Part shown: positions 33,626 to 45,434 of the stretch, one piece after another
Position numbering within the stretch: the stretch's first letter is position 1
Layout of the letters: every line of letters begins with the position of its first letter
Source of the DNA: Sphaerosporella brunnea
Taxonomy: Eukaryota > Ascomycota > Pezizomycetes > Pezizales > Pyronemataceae
Assembly: GCA_008704415.1 (NCBI GenBank)
Contig: VXIS01000110.1
Span: 62,001-126,000, forward strand
Direction of reading: 5' to 3'
Length of the DNA stretch: 64,000 bases
Program-made: the position numbers and the translations under genes
The notes under the pieces: generated by a model
Seen by the model: the letters and a program-made list of their open reading frames with translations, nothing else
Told to the model about the DNA's origin: nothing
Database searches by the model: none

Positions 33626-34440
33626 CTAGTCCTCGCTCGCCCCGTGGCGCTTCATCTGGCCGATGCAACGGACACAGATACGAGCTGCAGGCGGCGAGCC
33701 AGCGATGACGTGGATGAGTAGCTCGACCTCCGCGCCGGTGAACAACACAGAGTGATCTCGTATGTGCACGGCTGCTCCGTTTGCCATAGAAATCTCGGGG
33801 CCCAGTGACCTAGCCGCACTTGTGACATCGGAGGCAGGAACCTCTGCATGGTGGCTCTGCCATGGGAGGGCAGTAGCGGCGTCAGGGTCGCTGGTGGACA
33901 GCAGACTGTTTTGTGTCTAGGCAGCTGCACTGCTGCAAAAACCATATTCTCCAACCCCAGTTTTGACCTCTCGCTGTTGCGCCGGTCAGTCTGCGAACAG
34001 CCCAAGCACTCGTCAGGGTAACGTACCGTCTTTTCTCCATCAATAACCGCTGTACGAGGCTGCCGACCGTGTGCAGCTTTCATCAGTCGCTGCATCGCTT
34101 GCAGCACGTCTTCACTGCGACACCTGATCGCGAAAATGTTGCGCCGATGGTGGAAACGCTGGAATGGTGCGGGGTCGCTGTGCCACAGGGAACTGTTGTG
34201 CGATCGCGGTGTACTTTTGGGCCGCCAGCGAGTAGTCGCTGCAAATGTTTGGGTTGGCGGGTGGTTGAATACCGCAAATATGGGAATACAATGACCGCAG
34301 GACTGAATGCAGCATCAGGGTTCAGTGTGCCAGTGATTGGCAGATACACCATGCGGGTTAGACGATCAAAGGGTCCCTTTGGACCCATGAATATGCTATG
34401 GACAGGGAAAGAATAACCAGATTCCGGCATGCGAGGGGTA
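33626..34440 (-). pseudogene. frameshifted duplicate of the 57081 gene
   Basis: Reverse reading gives SDYSLAAQKYTAIAQQFP, parallel to DDYSLAVQKYSLVVQQLP of the 57081 gene. A frame change follows, then SEDVLQAMQRLM (TAEVLKATERLL in the other). A GTACGT...TTCGCAG intron remnant (33991-34026) lies at the same place. In a third frame, VELLIHVIAGSPPAARICV parallels VDLLIRIASGSPDAARICA, ending GASED and a stop at 33626-33628. Similarity also continues upstream of the start (CCTCGCATGCCGGAATCT at about 34429-34446 and 56838-56855). With at least two frame breaks it is a pseudogene. Confidence 0.75.
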
Positions 34441-34445
34441 GGCTG

Positions 34446-34689
34446 GGGTACCTCGTTCGGCCGTGATCTCAGATGAGCGCCTTGTGTGCCACTTGGACTT
34501 TTAAGCGTAGCGGCCCTGAATGCACGGCATATATCACTCTCCCCACGCTGCCGCCGCGATGCCGCCCCGATGTACCCCGTCGCACCCCGAGCCACCGAGC
34601 CGCGCACCGATCCACCCCGTCGTGCCCCGACCCACCTCGTCGCGCTCCACCCGCCCGCGCCCCGACCCGTCGCCCCATGCACAGTTCTA
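34446..34689 (+). mobile_element. truncated F3 element, copy C
   Basis: It matches the right half of the 62752-63208 copy: GGTACCTCG, CCGTGATCTCA, CACTTGGACT, GTAGCGGCCCTGAATGC, then GC-rich CCCGTCGYRCCCCGA repeats. It ends with GCACAGTTCTA at 34689. The left terminus is missing, and the break coincides with the edge of the duplicated gene segment. Confidence 0.65.
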
Positions 34690-35990
34690 TCGGTACCTCC
34701 ACCCACCCACGTCCCCGGATTTACATCACGAAACGAGGTGCTCTACACGTAGTATTGATTACACATGCGCCACCACCTCTTTGCAAAGGAAAACTTTCCT
34801 GGGTACAGAATGTATTTCGTTATCTAGCCGAGGTACGCATTTTTTTTTTACTCCCCTCTCAATTCGTCGGCGGCAGCGGTCTGCATGACAAAACCTCTCG
34901 ATCGTTGTAGGTTATGATCGGGCACACCGTTCCCTCTACTGCGCCGAGCGTGGTTGAGACGTCCTGGATGACATACGACTTGTCGTCTTCCACCGACCAG
35001 CAATGCCAAATGACCGATGTGACGACGAAGGTGGTGCTATTCGGGGTTTGATGAAAGGCATCTTCGAGGATGATGCGGACCATGGGCAAGGGAGTGGAAG
35101 CCTTGACCAAGGTCATTCCGGGGTTGTAGGTGATGCGTCGCCTGCAATGATTAGCTGACCTCTAGTCCGCCGTAACGGCGATGTATGTCTTCACCGGTGG
35201 CGATTCCGGGGTGATGATCCGGGGCAGGTCAGATGTCTCCACCTCGATGGTTCGTCTTGGGCCTATCAGGGGTCCAAGTCACCGCAAGGACGTTGCCCTG
35301 AAACGGTTGTGTACGCTTGTGCTCGTCCTTTCCAATTTAACAACGCTGGAGCTGGTTTTCGGAGCAGGCCGTCATTCATGTGTCTCCGCCTCGCTAGTGT
35401 GTACAGGGACCTCTTGGGGGTTGAGGTGCTTGGGCCTCGCACGGGGATTTCCAGTTACCTGTGTTATTTTGTTCCTGAGCCTGGCAGCTCCCTGTTTTTA
35501 ACTTTCGCCCATCGCGGCCACTGAATTCTCCCCGTTGATGTTTTTGAAGAAGCAGCCTTACTTCAGGTTCTGTCGTATCGGTCCAATCACAACACCCAGC
35601 CACAGATACTAGATCCCAAGTCAGTCACAGGAAGTGAACTGTCAGGGTACCGTTGGTAAGATACTTTGACGGTTCATCGGCATGCAATCTTTGTCGTTTG
35701 TGAATCCTTGAACAGCGCTCTTGAAAATCACATATGCCCTACCTGCGAGCTTCCAACATCGACCCTGGGCAGCGGTATAGCCGCCAGCAAATCCGCGAGC
35801 TCGTTGTAGTCAACTTGCCGCACTTTCAACCAACATCCATTTATGTACGCAGTGTTCTCAGTAGCCAGCCAGCCGGCTAGGCGGCCTCGAGCGGATCTGG
35901 TCTGACGAAACAGCCAGGTGGGCTGTTTGGGCGGTGAAAAGCGTGGGTCGGTCGTTTCGGCGGCCGCCACACCCCGGGAAGTGAGAAATT
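34690..35990. other. no recognised gene; one possible exon on the minus strand
   Basis: A minus-strand frame (35116-34859) preceded by a branch/acceptor-like CTAATCATTGCAG near 35142 reads PMVRIILEDAFHQTPNSTTF and VVTSVIWHCWSVEDDKSYVI. Coding-like pieces further upstream (IEVETSDLPRIITPESPPV) need frame changes. It could be a decayed gene; I do not know the family. Confidence 0.3.
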
Positions 35991-36063
35991 GGTACAACGT
36001 AAATGTATTGAACCTCTAAAAAGAGAACGCCATTGCAACCAGCCGTGCCAGCTGTTGTGCAAC

Positions 36064-36378
36064 TCAAACTTCCCAGGTCTTAATGACACCCGCAGCGTCC
36101 CAGTGCTGCAAGGAGTCCAGGGCCTGTAGAATTTCCATGGTGAGACGTGCTCGGCGCGCAGTCATTGTCTGATTTGCACTGCTCAACACGCGCTCCACCT
36201 CAGCAGACAAAGCAGGACTGGCGAGGATTTCCACAGCCATAACAGAGGGGTGGGTATAAGGCACGCTTCGAGTTCCAATACGCGAGAAGGTTAAAGCCTC
36301 CGACGGCCTTGGCTCACAATCAGACTTGAACGGTCGCGATTCCGGATTGGCAAACCTTTGGGGACGTTCTATTTCCAT
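36064..36378 (-). pseudogene. hAT dimerisation-domain fragment
   Basis: The frame reads PYTHPSVMAVEILASPALSA, EVERVLSSANQTMTARRARL and TMEILQALDSLQHWDAAGVI, which is the hAT C-terminal pattern MA..IL..P..SAEVER.FS.A....+.R+..L..E...AL..L..W. It differs from the F1, F2 and F4 versions, so it is a fifth hAT lineage. I saw no inverted ends or duplication. Confidence 0.75.
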
Positions 36379-39300
36379 TGCGGCACAAGCGGTGCCGCGA
36401 GTGGTAACATGGGCATGGAGGGCACGTGCAAGGTATGAATCGTGGCAAAGCCGAGGTGGGGAAGCGGTGTATCATAGTCTGGAGTCAGGTGGGCTTAAGA
36501 GGAGGGGTGAGCTTAAGGGGAGTCAGGCTTAAAGCCGATAGCAACAGGTATTACGACCGGAGCAAACACGGTAATGAGTTTGCAGAGAATCTAGTGGCGC
36601 TCCTATTAGCAGCAAGGGATGACCATGAGGCAGCCCAAGATGCACAATGTCAACTTTAAATGTCGCAACCAAGCTAGTCTATTCTCCGCAGCGGGGAGTC
36701 GTGCAGCCCTAAGATTCAAAATAACCGTACATAAAAAGGAAAACCCACAAGACAACCGATCAACCTTAGGAAAGAAACAAACCAAGCAAAAACATCCCCC
36801 CTAAACCTCATTCACGCATCTGGGTAGGTTGCCCCTAGCCCGGCAGAGCTGAGTCCGGAGGCAGAGCTGAGTGCGGAGGACAAGCGTCGGGAGGCCTAAG
36901 CCGGCCCTCAACCCGGACCGGGAGCCTCAGGCTGCCGGGCTGAACTCCTCCCAGCCTCGCCGGTGGGCCGAGCTACAGGGAGATGATCCAGGCGGTCGTG
37001 GTGGGTGGGTAAAAGAAAAGCGAGGTGAAGACGAGGTGTGTGCTGGAGGTCTGGAGGGCCTCGAGGCGCGGAAAGGGATCCCTTTATAGGTAGCCGGCCA
37101 AAGGGAACTCCACCCGCTCCACCTACAGCAGACCTGTGTAAGGCTTCAGGATATCTGGCGTTGGTATGGAGGGCCCCTAAATCATGTGGTTACCCGGAAC
37201 GGCTGCAAAGCTCGACTTGGGAACCACCCTTCCACTCCACCCAGTCTTTCATGTCCCACGCCGTCTCCATGATATTACCGACCGCACAATAACGCATGAC
37301 CCAATTGCACCTCTATAAGAGCTCAAGGCAATTTTGGGGCATGCCACAACCGGCACCAACGAAAAGAACATTCGATATCTGGTCCAGTGGGATCCTTACA
37401 CCGGACACACCGCGTCGTTCGTGTTAGAGGCCATACGTGGTGCGGAGGAGTTGGTGGAGGAGTTCCATTAGAAGCAGGGCCTAGGATGGCGGATTGGGAC
37501 TCTAGGAAGAAGGCGCAGCAAGACAAGCCACAGAAGAGCAGAGAGAGGAGTATTGGGTTGAACGTTGGTACATGGAGGCTTGATCTGAGTGGGGAAGTGA
37601 TGTGGGGTTTCGTTATTGAAGGGTTGAGGATGAATGCGTTGATCATGCGGGCCGATTTGCAGGGTATAGGGCCGCTCAGACGGGCGGTTTTGACTTGGAT
37701 ATCCGAATTTTCAACCGGCTGTTTATCGATGTCTGTAAGCCATTTGACGCCGAAACTGGCCTTCAATCCATAAACGTCGAAAAAAATATAAACGCCTGTC
37801 TGAGCAGCCCTGATATAAGGGCGATCATATTCTTAGACCTCTTCAGACTACACGTTCTGCATTCAACGTCCCCCGTCTCGTCCTACACTCCTTCACAACC
37901 GTGACAAAACCGTGCAGCCTACATTCATCATCACCGGCACCCCAGACCGGGAACCTCGATGCAGGTGTACGTTGACAAACTCGTTTAGTGCGCCTGGTCA
38001 CTCTATGGCATCGCTGCCTCCATCTCCATACCGCGTTCATGCACATCCCGAAACTCTGCCGCCCTGCAATTCCCTTTCCGGGGTCCCAGATCCCCATTAT
38101 CGCGGCGCGGCGCAACACCAGCTCCACCATGATCATCATTCGTCGGGGACCCGTGATTTCAGTCGCGAAAGCCGTACTGTTTGGTTGCTCAGAGCGATGA
38201 GGCAAGCACAGAACGCGGAAACCGTGCCTGCGGGACTGTTCGAAGATTCGGTTCACCCGCGCTTCGCTATTCCTGGGCGGGTGAAGTTTGTGTTTGGTGA
38301 ATGCTTTAAGACGGTGTATCCACTACATACGGGGGCATCATCGATCTTGGGCAGGTGAGCGATTGCACTCAACGTGCATATTCTGCCAATATTCAACCGT
38401 CCCTGGCTCTGCATAGACTCTTAGGGTTACTACTCCCCTCCCTGCCGCTGTGGTCAACGGGGTTTCTGTCGTCCCAACGGCCCTTGGCTTTACGCCACAC
38501 CCGACCATGGGCGATCAACGGAGTGAGACGGCCACATGGCAAGATAAGAGAGTGGAGTTTCGCTTCCGTGCGGGTGGATGGCACCATTTTCGGCGCCTTC
38601 AATCTACAGAAGGCACTCCCACGCCCTTTTTCGGCATAATCATCGTATTATTACCCAATGTGCGCGTGACATAACGACAATAAACCGAGGCCGCACGAGC
38701 AAGCGACCGGTTGAAGGTATGCACAACCAGAACTGCGTGTACAGCAGGGGGTCAACCTGTAGAAACCCACGGCAGCTGGATCGCGTCGACTTTCGAGACA
38801 ACCAGTCCTATCACGGCGGGTGGAAGAGAGGCGGTAGCGTTCTTGGCTGCATTGCACTGATCTCCTATAACCGGTACGCATTCCGCGGTGAGCGATAACC
38901 AGAACCAACGTGCGGTCGTCCAAGAAAACAGATTGACAACCGAGGCCACCTGGTGGAGCAGATCCCGCTGCCTGCTGGATCCACGTTGAGAGAGTCAGAC
39001 CTGATGCTCGATATCCGGACGACCGCCCAGTTAGCCTTTGTCCGGCTGAACAGAGATATGACGCAGCGCCGCCGTTGGATGCGAGCGATCCTTCGCAGCA
39101 AATAAGAGACGAAGTTTCGATGACTGTACACGGGATCTGGAATCATGTGGGGGTGCGCGGCCACAGCCACTGGAAAGTTGCAGACGCCGCTTGCGGCGGG
39201 AGCTACAACCAAGCCCTTCGGAGCGGCAGACACGGCGACTATACGTGGAGATGTCCGCGCCCTTATCTATGCGATTTCATGGGTCAACTACGGCCACAAG

Positions 39301-40339
39301 AAAGGCGAAAAGCTCTCAGAAAAAGAAATGTATAGTAGAAAAGACTAAAGAACGAAACCAGGCTCTTAAGCCCATGTTAAAGCCTTTGCAACACCGTCTA
39401 GGTTACCCCTCCGCCTTTGACTACTCCGCCTGTGACTCCTACTCAGCGTGCGTCCAACGTGTGGACGTGTTAGTGGGCGCATCGGAGGGAATCAGCAAAG
39501 CCTTGCCGATGCGGTCCGCTCGACAGCAGCTGGAAAGACAGTTATTGCTCAGGCGCAGATCGGACATGTTGATTCTCGGTATCCCTGCACTCTGGCGGCT
39601 GTGCAAATAAGTACGCGCTGTGAGTACATCTTTGTACTCAAACTGCGGGCTGAAGACACGTCGCAACCGCCCGCTATCCAGAGAAATCGTGAGCTGTCGT
39701 ACCGTTCAATACATTTTCTGGCATAATCGAATCTATTTGGATAGTGGAAAGGTTCGTCCGTCGTGGTTGGTAGCCATAGTCAGGGGAGCCTCCGGGACGG
39801 GGGTGAATTTGGCCAATTGAGAACCCCCAACACTGGCCCATCCAATATCGTCCAGCAAACTCAAGACACGAAAAAGGAAAACGCTAGGTTAATTGATTCG
39901 CAGTTTTCACAAGAACCGTGTGTTTGCGGTGGATCGTTAGAAATTTCCTCTGCTTGCTGATTGTAGCGGCATCAATAACAAACGTCTTTTGCCACTGTTG
40001 GACGCTTTGACGTACAAACCAGCAAGACCAGCGGGTGCTTCTTTCGGAGTGAGGCTGGGGTTGATCAACTCTTAAGAACACTGCAACCTGAACTCCTTGT
40101 GACTCATCGATGCAAGACCCGCACTGCATTGCAAGACATAGTAGAAGTGCAGATCGGTATGTTTATTCCCGTGCGTGTGGCGTAGGTTCAAAACCCACTA
40201 CCGGGGGTGCAAAACGGCTGTAATTGTGCGTTGCACCCCCAGGTTCATTCCGCAAACCCTCTCCGGCTACCTATCACAGTCTGCATTCCCAAGCCTCCAT
40301 AAAACCCACAACCACAACCTGGCCGATTCATCCCTCCCC
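36379..40339. other. long stretch without a recognised gene
   Basis: A short direct repeat (CAGAGCTGAGTSCGGAGG, 36844-36880) is the only ordered feature. The open frames at 37387-37773 (+), 37912-38358 (+) and 39191-39610 (+) have no known motif and are opposed by equally long frames. Confidence 0.35.
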
Positions 40340-40747
40340 ATGACAGCAACCACCATGACCTCCACTCTCAACAACGACTCCCTCGTTAAAGCCTCCTTCC
40401 AGCGGCTGCTGGCTGTGAGTCCCCTTCCCACTGCCCAATCCTACCTAACCCCCTTTACGTCACAGGACCTCGAGTTCCTACACACTAATAACATGATTAC
40501 CAACGAGGCCCATGCCACGATTCACCAGACCCTAGAGCCCACCTGCCACAAGCTGAGAATCGCCAAATTTTTTGTCACCTGCACCTTCACGCACGAAAAG
40601 AAGGACGCAGCTCAGCTGCACATCCAGAAAGGACAGGTCCTTGAGGTCCTGGACGACGAGAACACGGACTGGTATATGGGCGGGGTCCGCGGTGAAGATG
40701 GGGTTGTTGGTTGGGCCCCGAAGAACAAGTTCCGTGTGGGCGAATAA
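40340..40747 (+). CDS. small SH3-domain protein, two exons, 118 residues
   Basis: Exon 1 (40340-40414) and exon 2 (40466-40747) flank a 51-nt intron (GTGAGT...CCTAACC...TCACAG). Its length is a multiple of three and it is open, so unspliced RNA would also translate. A short helical N-terminus (residues 1-54, with LEFLHTNNMITNEAHATIHQ) resembles the leader of yeast Lsb1/Pin3-type proteins. Residues 55-117 form an SH3 domain: QLHIQKGQVLEVLDDENTDW, YMGG, and GWAPKNKF at the end. The ALYDY stretch is degenerate (CTFTH) and the final Tyr is Phe, so the peptide groove may be atypical. In relatives this architecture binds Pro-rich actin-patch partners; the partner here is inferred. A second ATG at 40355 has the better context. 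Confidence 0.72.
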   Translation: MTATTMTSTLNNDSLVKASFQRLLAVSPLPTAQSYLTPFTSQDLEFLHTNNMITNEAHATIHQTLEPTCHKLRIAKFFVTCTFTHEKKDAAQLHIQKGQVLEVLDDENTDWYMGGVRGEDGVVGWAPKNKFRVGE

Positions 40748-41499
40748 GCAGACCGCGCAGGCATAGGGCGTAAAGCTGCAGAAAGTTTCAATCACTGGCT
40801 CTAGATTCGTTCTGTTGGGGTTTGATGGCCATTGTCATAAACGTACCGTGGTGACCAATCTGTAGCTTGTGAGAGTATGCTGTTCGTCCGAATAGCCACC
40901 TCTGCGCCACCATCTCGAGCCAAGTTACTGCCTCCAGCACCTGCTATTCCCAGCTGAGGCCCTGCCCACACAACAACCGTTTCCGCCGACCATCCAACCC
41001 CCCCCACCCAGCTTTTATGACCGCGCTCCGCTTTGCGCCATGTCCTCGTGGTTTGCGCTTCGTAATTATTAAGCACCTCCGACGCAGTGCACCTCCACTG
41101 AGCACCAATCACCAGCAAGAGTGGAACGCAAATGTGCAGCCGCCCTTTACGGGTGTTGAGGGTTTAGATCAGCATAGGCCACCAGACCAGAAATGCAATG
41201 AACTAAGTATCGCGATAGTTTCGGAGCTGGTCCGCAGGATCCACACCACCTGTGTGATGATAGTTAGCAACAGACTCAGGGTAGGCATTTCTTTCTTGTA
41301 CTTGTCCACTTCACAGGACTCGCGTGTGGATTGAGCGTTGCCACTCTTCTTATCAGGCATTTTGTGGTGAAGATCAATACTACCTACTACCTTGTGCCGC
41401 GCCACCATCGCCAGCAGAGCTATGGAACACGAATCAATAGATGCACAGTCCGCGGATGAGCGTGCTGTGTATTTTGGAAAGCTTTCAGGGAACTGGGGT
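40748..41499. other. no recognised gene
   Basis: Short frames only. The last part may belong to the decayed F1 copy that follows, but I could not find its left end. Confidence 0.3.
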
Positions 41500-41919
41500 G
41501 TACTCACTGAATGCTTGCTAATATCTCTCTATACAACCCACAAGCGATATACATACTGAGAAGATAGACAGGCTCTTCGAGGCCTCGAGTAGCGCTTGCT
41601 TGTTGCACAAAATCTGGTTGGGACGGCATTATGTGGAGCATTGGGACCGCGAAAAGTTAAGCAAAGAGGATGCGGGCGAGATTGACAGTGGGGATGAGGT
41701 TCCGGTGACAGAGACCCATCAGGATTCGCAGCTGAACGATGGGAACGATGCGGACGCCGAAGAATTTGAGCCAATTTATGTTCTTAAAGGCGTTGAATAC
41801 TATTACCTGGAATCATCAGAGTTCGGCAGCTTGAAGTGTGGCAACGCTGGAGCTGCCCAGCCAAGCTAGCTTGAGCTGACATTGGAGGATTGACTCGAAC
41901 TGGCTCGAGTCCACGACTA
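41500..41919 (+). mobile_element. 5'-truncated F1 hAT copy with transposase tail
   Basis: The DNA parallels copy D from TATCTCTCTATACNANCCAC through CTCGAGTAGCGCTTGCTTG to the tail. The frame 41600-41869 encodes LHKIWLGRHYVEHWDREKLS then KEDAGEIDSGDE, like LLKSWLGQDDVEQWERERLS. The right end is worn (GGCTCGAGTCCACGACTA at 41919). A segment of about 50 bp is missing inside relative to copy D. Confidence 0.7.
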
Positions 41920-42719
41920 TGTGGAACCAAACGTTCCTCGCGAACAAGGGTGGAAATATCAATATGTTTCGGGATCAGCCTCTCCGGCTCTCTCTGCACA
42001 GGATACTGATGCCATTGCAAAAAATCGCGTTTCAGAGAAGTCGCGACAGGCTGAGAGGTGATGGCAACGGGCCTCTCGTCGATGAATTATATTCTCGCGA
42101 CCACCTGATTGGTGTCATTGCAACTACCGAATGGGGACACTGAGAGGCGTTTTCTTGCCTCCGTTCGTTTGAATTGACCGGCAAACGAACATCAGAACGG
42201 TGGTCAAACAGAGGTTTCTGACATGCCCCGATCATTCACTGCCCGACGACTTTGGCTGCAGCAGTGACCCACACCGATGCTGGGGATGTGCCGGTGGGGA
42301 TTTATTCTTTGCCTGACGCATGTGAAATTAGTCTGCGAGCTAGTAGGATTGAGGAGCCCCAAGGGACAGGCGTCGAGCCCCTTAGGGCGACTGATGGGTG
42401 GGATAATTTTTCGCAGCCCGGAGGACGAGTCGACGAAAAAGCCTCAGGCTCTTGTTCGACCGCTCTAAAAGGAGCCGTCTGGTCAATTCCTCAAGGCTCC
42501 TCCAGATCGCCAGCATCGCCCCTGGTCTTTGCATCCTCGCGCCTCGTGTTCGCATCCTCGCTCCTCTGTTCTTTTCCCAGCCACCACGACCACCTGAACA
42601 ATCTCCCTCTAGCTCTGCCCCCGGGCGAGGCTGGGAGGATTTCAGACCGGCACTGGGCTACCGCTCGGCCGAGGAGCTCGGCCGCCGGGCATTCTTTGCA
42701 GATGTGTGATTCGGTTACG
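41920..42719. other. no recognised gene
   Basis: Open sequence on the plus strand runs into the following hAT frame by chance. Confidence 0.3.
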
Positions 42720-42727
42720 GTCTTTCG

Positions 42728-43548
42728 CAGTATTCCTCACGGGCCGGGGCGGCCTGCCGGTCGGCCTGGACGGTCTGCCAAAGTCCAGTCCAGTCCACTC
42801 TTTTTGGTGCACTGCGATGACACAGTCCAAGATTTCCAGCGGACTGGACGGCGTGGTCCAAATTTCCGTGGACTGGGTCGGTCTGCAGTCCAGACTTATG
42901 TAATATACGGTGAGCCGGAATGTGCGAGCGGTGCGCGCCAAGGGGGCGAACATTGCCCGGAGAAAAAAAATTCTCTATCTTTGCCATCTTCCGCTGTTGC
43001 AACCGAAGAAGAACCACCGCTTGGACCGGGGGCGGTCACCGATGTGATTGCATACTGGGCGCGCAAAGGAACTGATCCTAAGTGGAAAGACGTCGCCAAG
43101 ATGGCGCTCGAATTTCTGTCAATACCCGCCATGTCCGGCGAGCCAGAACGGGTCTTCAGCAGCGCAAAAATCACCCTTGACGACCTTCGTTGCCAGCTGA
43201 GTGACGAAGCTGTCAACGCCTTGGAGTGCCTGAAAAACTGGCACCGGGATGGGCTTATTAGCGCGAGCCATGCCGAGATTACAGAGCTTGTGGACATGCT
43301 AAATGCGCTCTGTATCCAGCAACCTGATGGGGACGACGCATAAAGGACTTTTGGAGCGTGCGGAGGACACAGTTTGGTTTCATTACTCCGCTAGAAGTAT
43401 CCAGCCGACTGGATCGCCTGCAGGCCGTCCAGTCCTTACCCCTCCAAGGACTGATTGGTCCAGGGCAGCCTCTCGGACTGGACTGCATGATGTGGTCCAG
43501 GCCCGGTACGCGCTCAGGACTGGTCGAACTGGACTGTGAGGGACACTG
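42728..43548 (+). mobile_element. hAT element, family F4 (821 bp)
   Basis: The left end CAGTATTCCTCAC and the right end GTGAGGGACACTG are inverse with two mismatches. The flanks GTCTTTCG (42720-42727) and GTGTTTCG (43549-43556) are 7/8 identical. Both subterminal regions are crowded with GGACTGGAC/GTCCAGTCC motifs, unlike the GAGCCGGCTC motifs of F1. The interior encodes the end of a transposase. Confidence 0.85.
42970..43343 (+). pseudogene. hAT transposase C-terminal part (F4)
   Basis: The frame contains VIAYWARKGTDPKWKDVAKM, ALEFLSIPAMSGEPERVFSS and LSDEAVNALECLKNWHRDGL, then a short acidic end and TAA. This is the complete hAT dimerisation signature and is undamaged, but nothing upstream survives. 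The open frame continues into the terminal repeat without a sensible ATG, so a truncated protein is doubtful. Confidence 0.85.
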
Positions 43549-43556
43549 GTGTTTCG

Positions 43557-44514
43557 TATGGTTCCTTTTTTTGGTCGTCTTCTGGTTGTTTCCTTAGTAC
43601 TGTACTTTTCCTTTCCGCTGCGCAGAATAGATCCGATTCTTCCAGAGTGTTTCTCGTATCACTCTGCAGACACACCTGTGAGTAATTTGTAGTTTGAATT
43701 CCATCAATGTACTATGGTGCAGGCAGCTATAGACCCATTTGTCGCACGGATATTTTCGTTGGAAAGTAAGCAGCGGACACGGTGTAGATGGTGGTCAAAG
43801 GGTACGAAGTGGTGGGGACCAAAGTTCAGAGCGAACACTAAGGCCAGGTAGACCCTGAACCAAATAGTCAATTTATTGCCCATCTGCACCTGGCTCTCGC
43901 TGTAAAACCCGCCGGTGACCGGTATAGACCCGCCCTTTGTACTCTTCGTCTCCAAAGGTGACGTCTTCCCTATATGCCTGGATAATACGCGGAGTTCGTC
44001 GCCAGTACTTGAAAAGAAGCGATGGCTTCACAGACTCCAGAGCTTCTGGGACTGCTTCCTTAAGATCTGATGGTTCCAGTAGTTAGCTGAGTATCATGCC
44101 CGGGGCCTGCCTGAGCTGAGGGTTAAATACCAGCGAGAGTGCAGTTGTAGTGCTTTCGTTGCACGCGCCGCAGTAATATCCAATCCAGTTAAGTTCACGG
44201 TGGTACGTAGGATGGAACATTCCAAGATGCCCCGCATCCTCAACGATCTCCTCAATGCGACTGCGCTGGCCTTTAAAGTCAGGCTGCGCCGAGAGGATGG
44301 CTGCTGCGCAACAGGTACGACCCTCGAGGGCATCAGTACTGACGGGGTTTTTGATCCTCCTGGTCTTTTCCCCGGGAGTGCGGTTTGGTATGTAGCACTG
44401 TTGCCGCAGTCCTAAGGGGAAAAACAATCAGCGGTGGTCTCTTCAGCGGGGTAGACTCGAAGGAGTAGGTACCTTCCCGCCACAGTCCTCTATCACGGAG
44501 AACATGCTCCATTC
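43557..44514. other. no recognised gene
   Basis: Short frames only; nothing recognised. Confidence 0.35.
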
Positions 44515-44522
44515 CCCCAAAG

Positions 44523-45228
44523 TAGTGATAGAAACGAGCCGAGTCTGCTCGAGCGAACAGCTCGAGCATCAAGCCGACCAGCCCAGAGCCGTACCCAGTG
44601 GGGAGCCGAGCAGGCGCGATCCTGTTGCGCCACGAGCCGAGTTTTAGTTCGAGCTTTTGGGCTCGCGTCCGGGGCCTTCGTAAACACTCTAGAATGTAGA
44701 TTCAGTTGGTGAGCCGAACATACTAACTGCGGGTCGAGTTGAACAACAGAATGCTATCGAGATCCATAGTCGTGATAACCAATAAGCTAAACCGTCTCCT
44801 TAAGCAACCCAGGAGTGCGGTTGTGCTGCTCAAAGTGGGCTCAAACAGAAAAACCGTTGACGCTTGGGAACTCTATGGCTTAGAGGCCCAACCCGCGCAA
44901 CCTGAAGATGCTTCCGCGAGCAACAGACACGCACTGGCACCGGCAGAGGGCGCGCGGGAGGCCTTATCACAATCGGAGGACCCGCGCGCGCCGCGATTCG
45001 GGTGGGGTACTAGTATATCAGTATTGAATATATAGAGGCACCGAGAATCGGCCCGTTTTTGACATCCTCCTTGTCTGGCGGTTCGCGCATCAGAAATCGT
45101 ATGGCCGCTTGAGCTTTCGCTCGAACTTTACAGGCCCCGCTCGGCTTGACGAACCTCCGGCCTCTTCGAGCAGAGCCTGCTCGAGTGTACCCCTCGGCTC
45201 GACTGGAGTGGACTCGTTCCCATCACTA
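44523..45228 (+). mobile_element. hAT element, family F1, copy E (706 bp)
   Basis: The left end is TAGTGATAGAAACGAGCCGA and the right end is GGACTCGTTCCCATCACTA. The flanks CCCCAAAG (44515-44522) and CTCCAAAG (45229-45236) are 7/8 identical. GAGC/GCTCGAG motifs crowd both ends. It is the shortest complete F1 copy and keeps a transposase tail on the plus strand. Confidence 0.83.
44739..45035 (+). pseudogene. hAT transposase end (F1 copy E)
   Basis: VVITNKLNRLLKQPRSAVVL then LKVGSNRKTVDAWELYG parallels VITMKRNWLLEESSSSVLLL then KSWHKEESANDWD at 46.2 kb. An acidic, Ala-rich tail follows. Several conserved positions are changed, including the final Trp of KSW, consistent with decay. Confidence 0.6.
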
Positions 45229-45434
45229 CTCCAAAGCTTCCCTTCCAGCTGCGACGATTTGATGTAATTCAGGCACGGCATCGCCGAGAGAACCGCCATC
45301 GTGGAGACGCCTGCGCTTCTGGGCCCCGCTGATGGCGCCAGCCCAGTATGGTGCCTGCGCAAGCCTGCTGCAGAGTTGATACACAACTTCACAGGTAGCC
45401 GTCAGTCTTTTATTCCTGGGTGGCGGGTTGTTAT

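Noticed and set aside
40187..40205. GGTTCAAAACCCACTACC resembling a tRNA B box before the SH3 gene
   Set aside because: The flanking bases do not form a T-arm or acceptor stem and no A box is found at the right distance.
42252..42727. Upstream part of the 363-codon ORF that ends in the hAT F4 domain
   Set aside because: It lies outside the element boundary and duplication. The frame is open by chance and is not part of the transposase.
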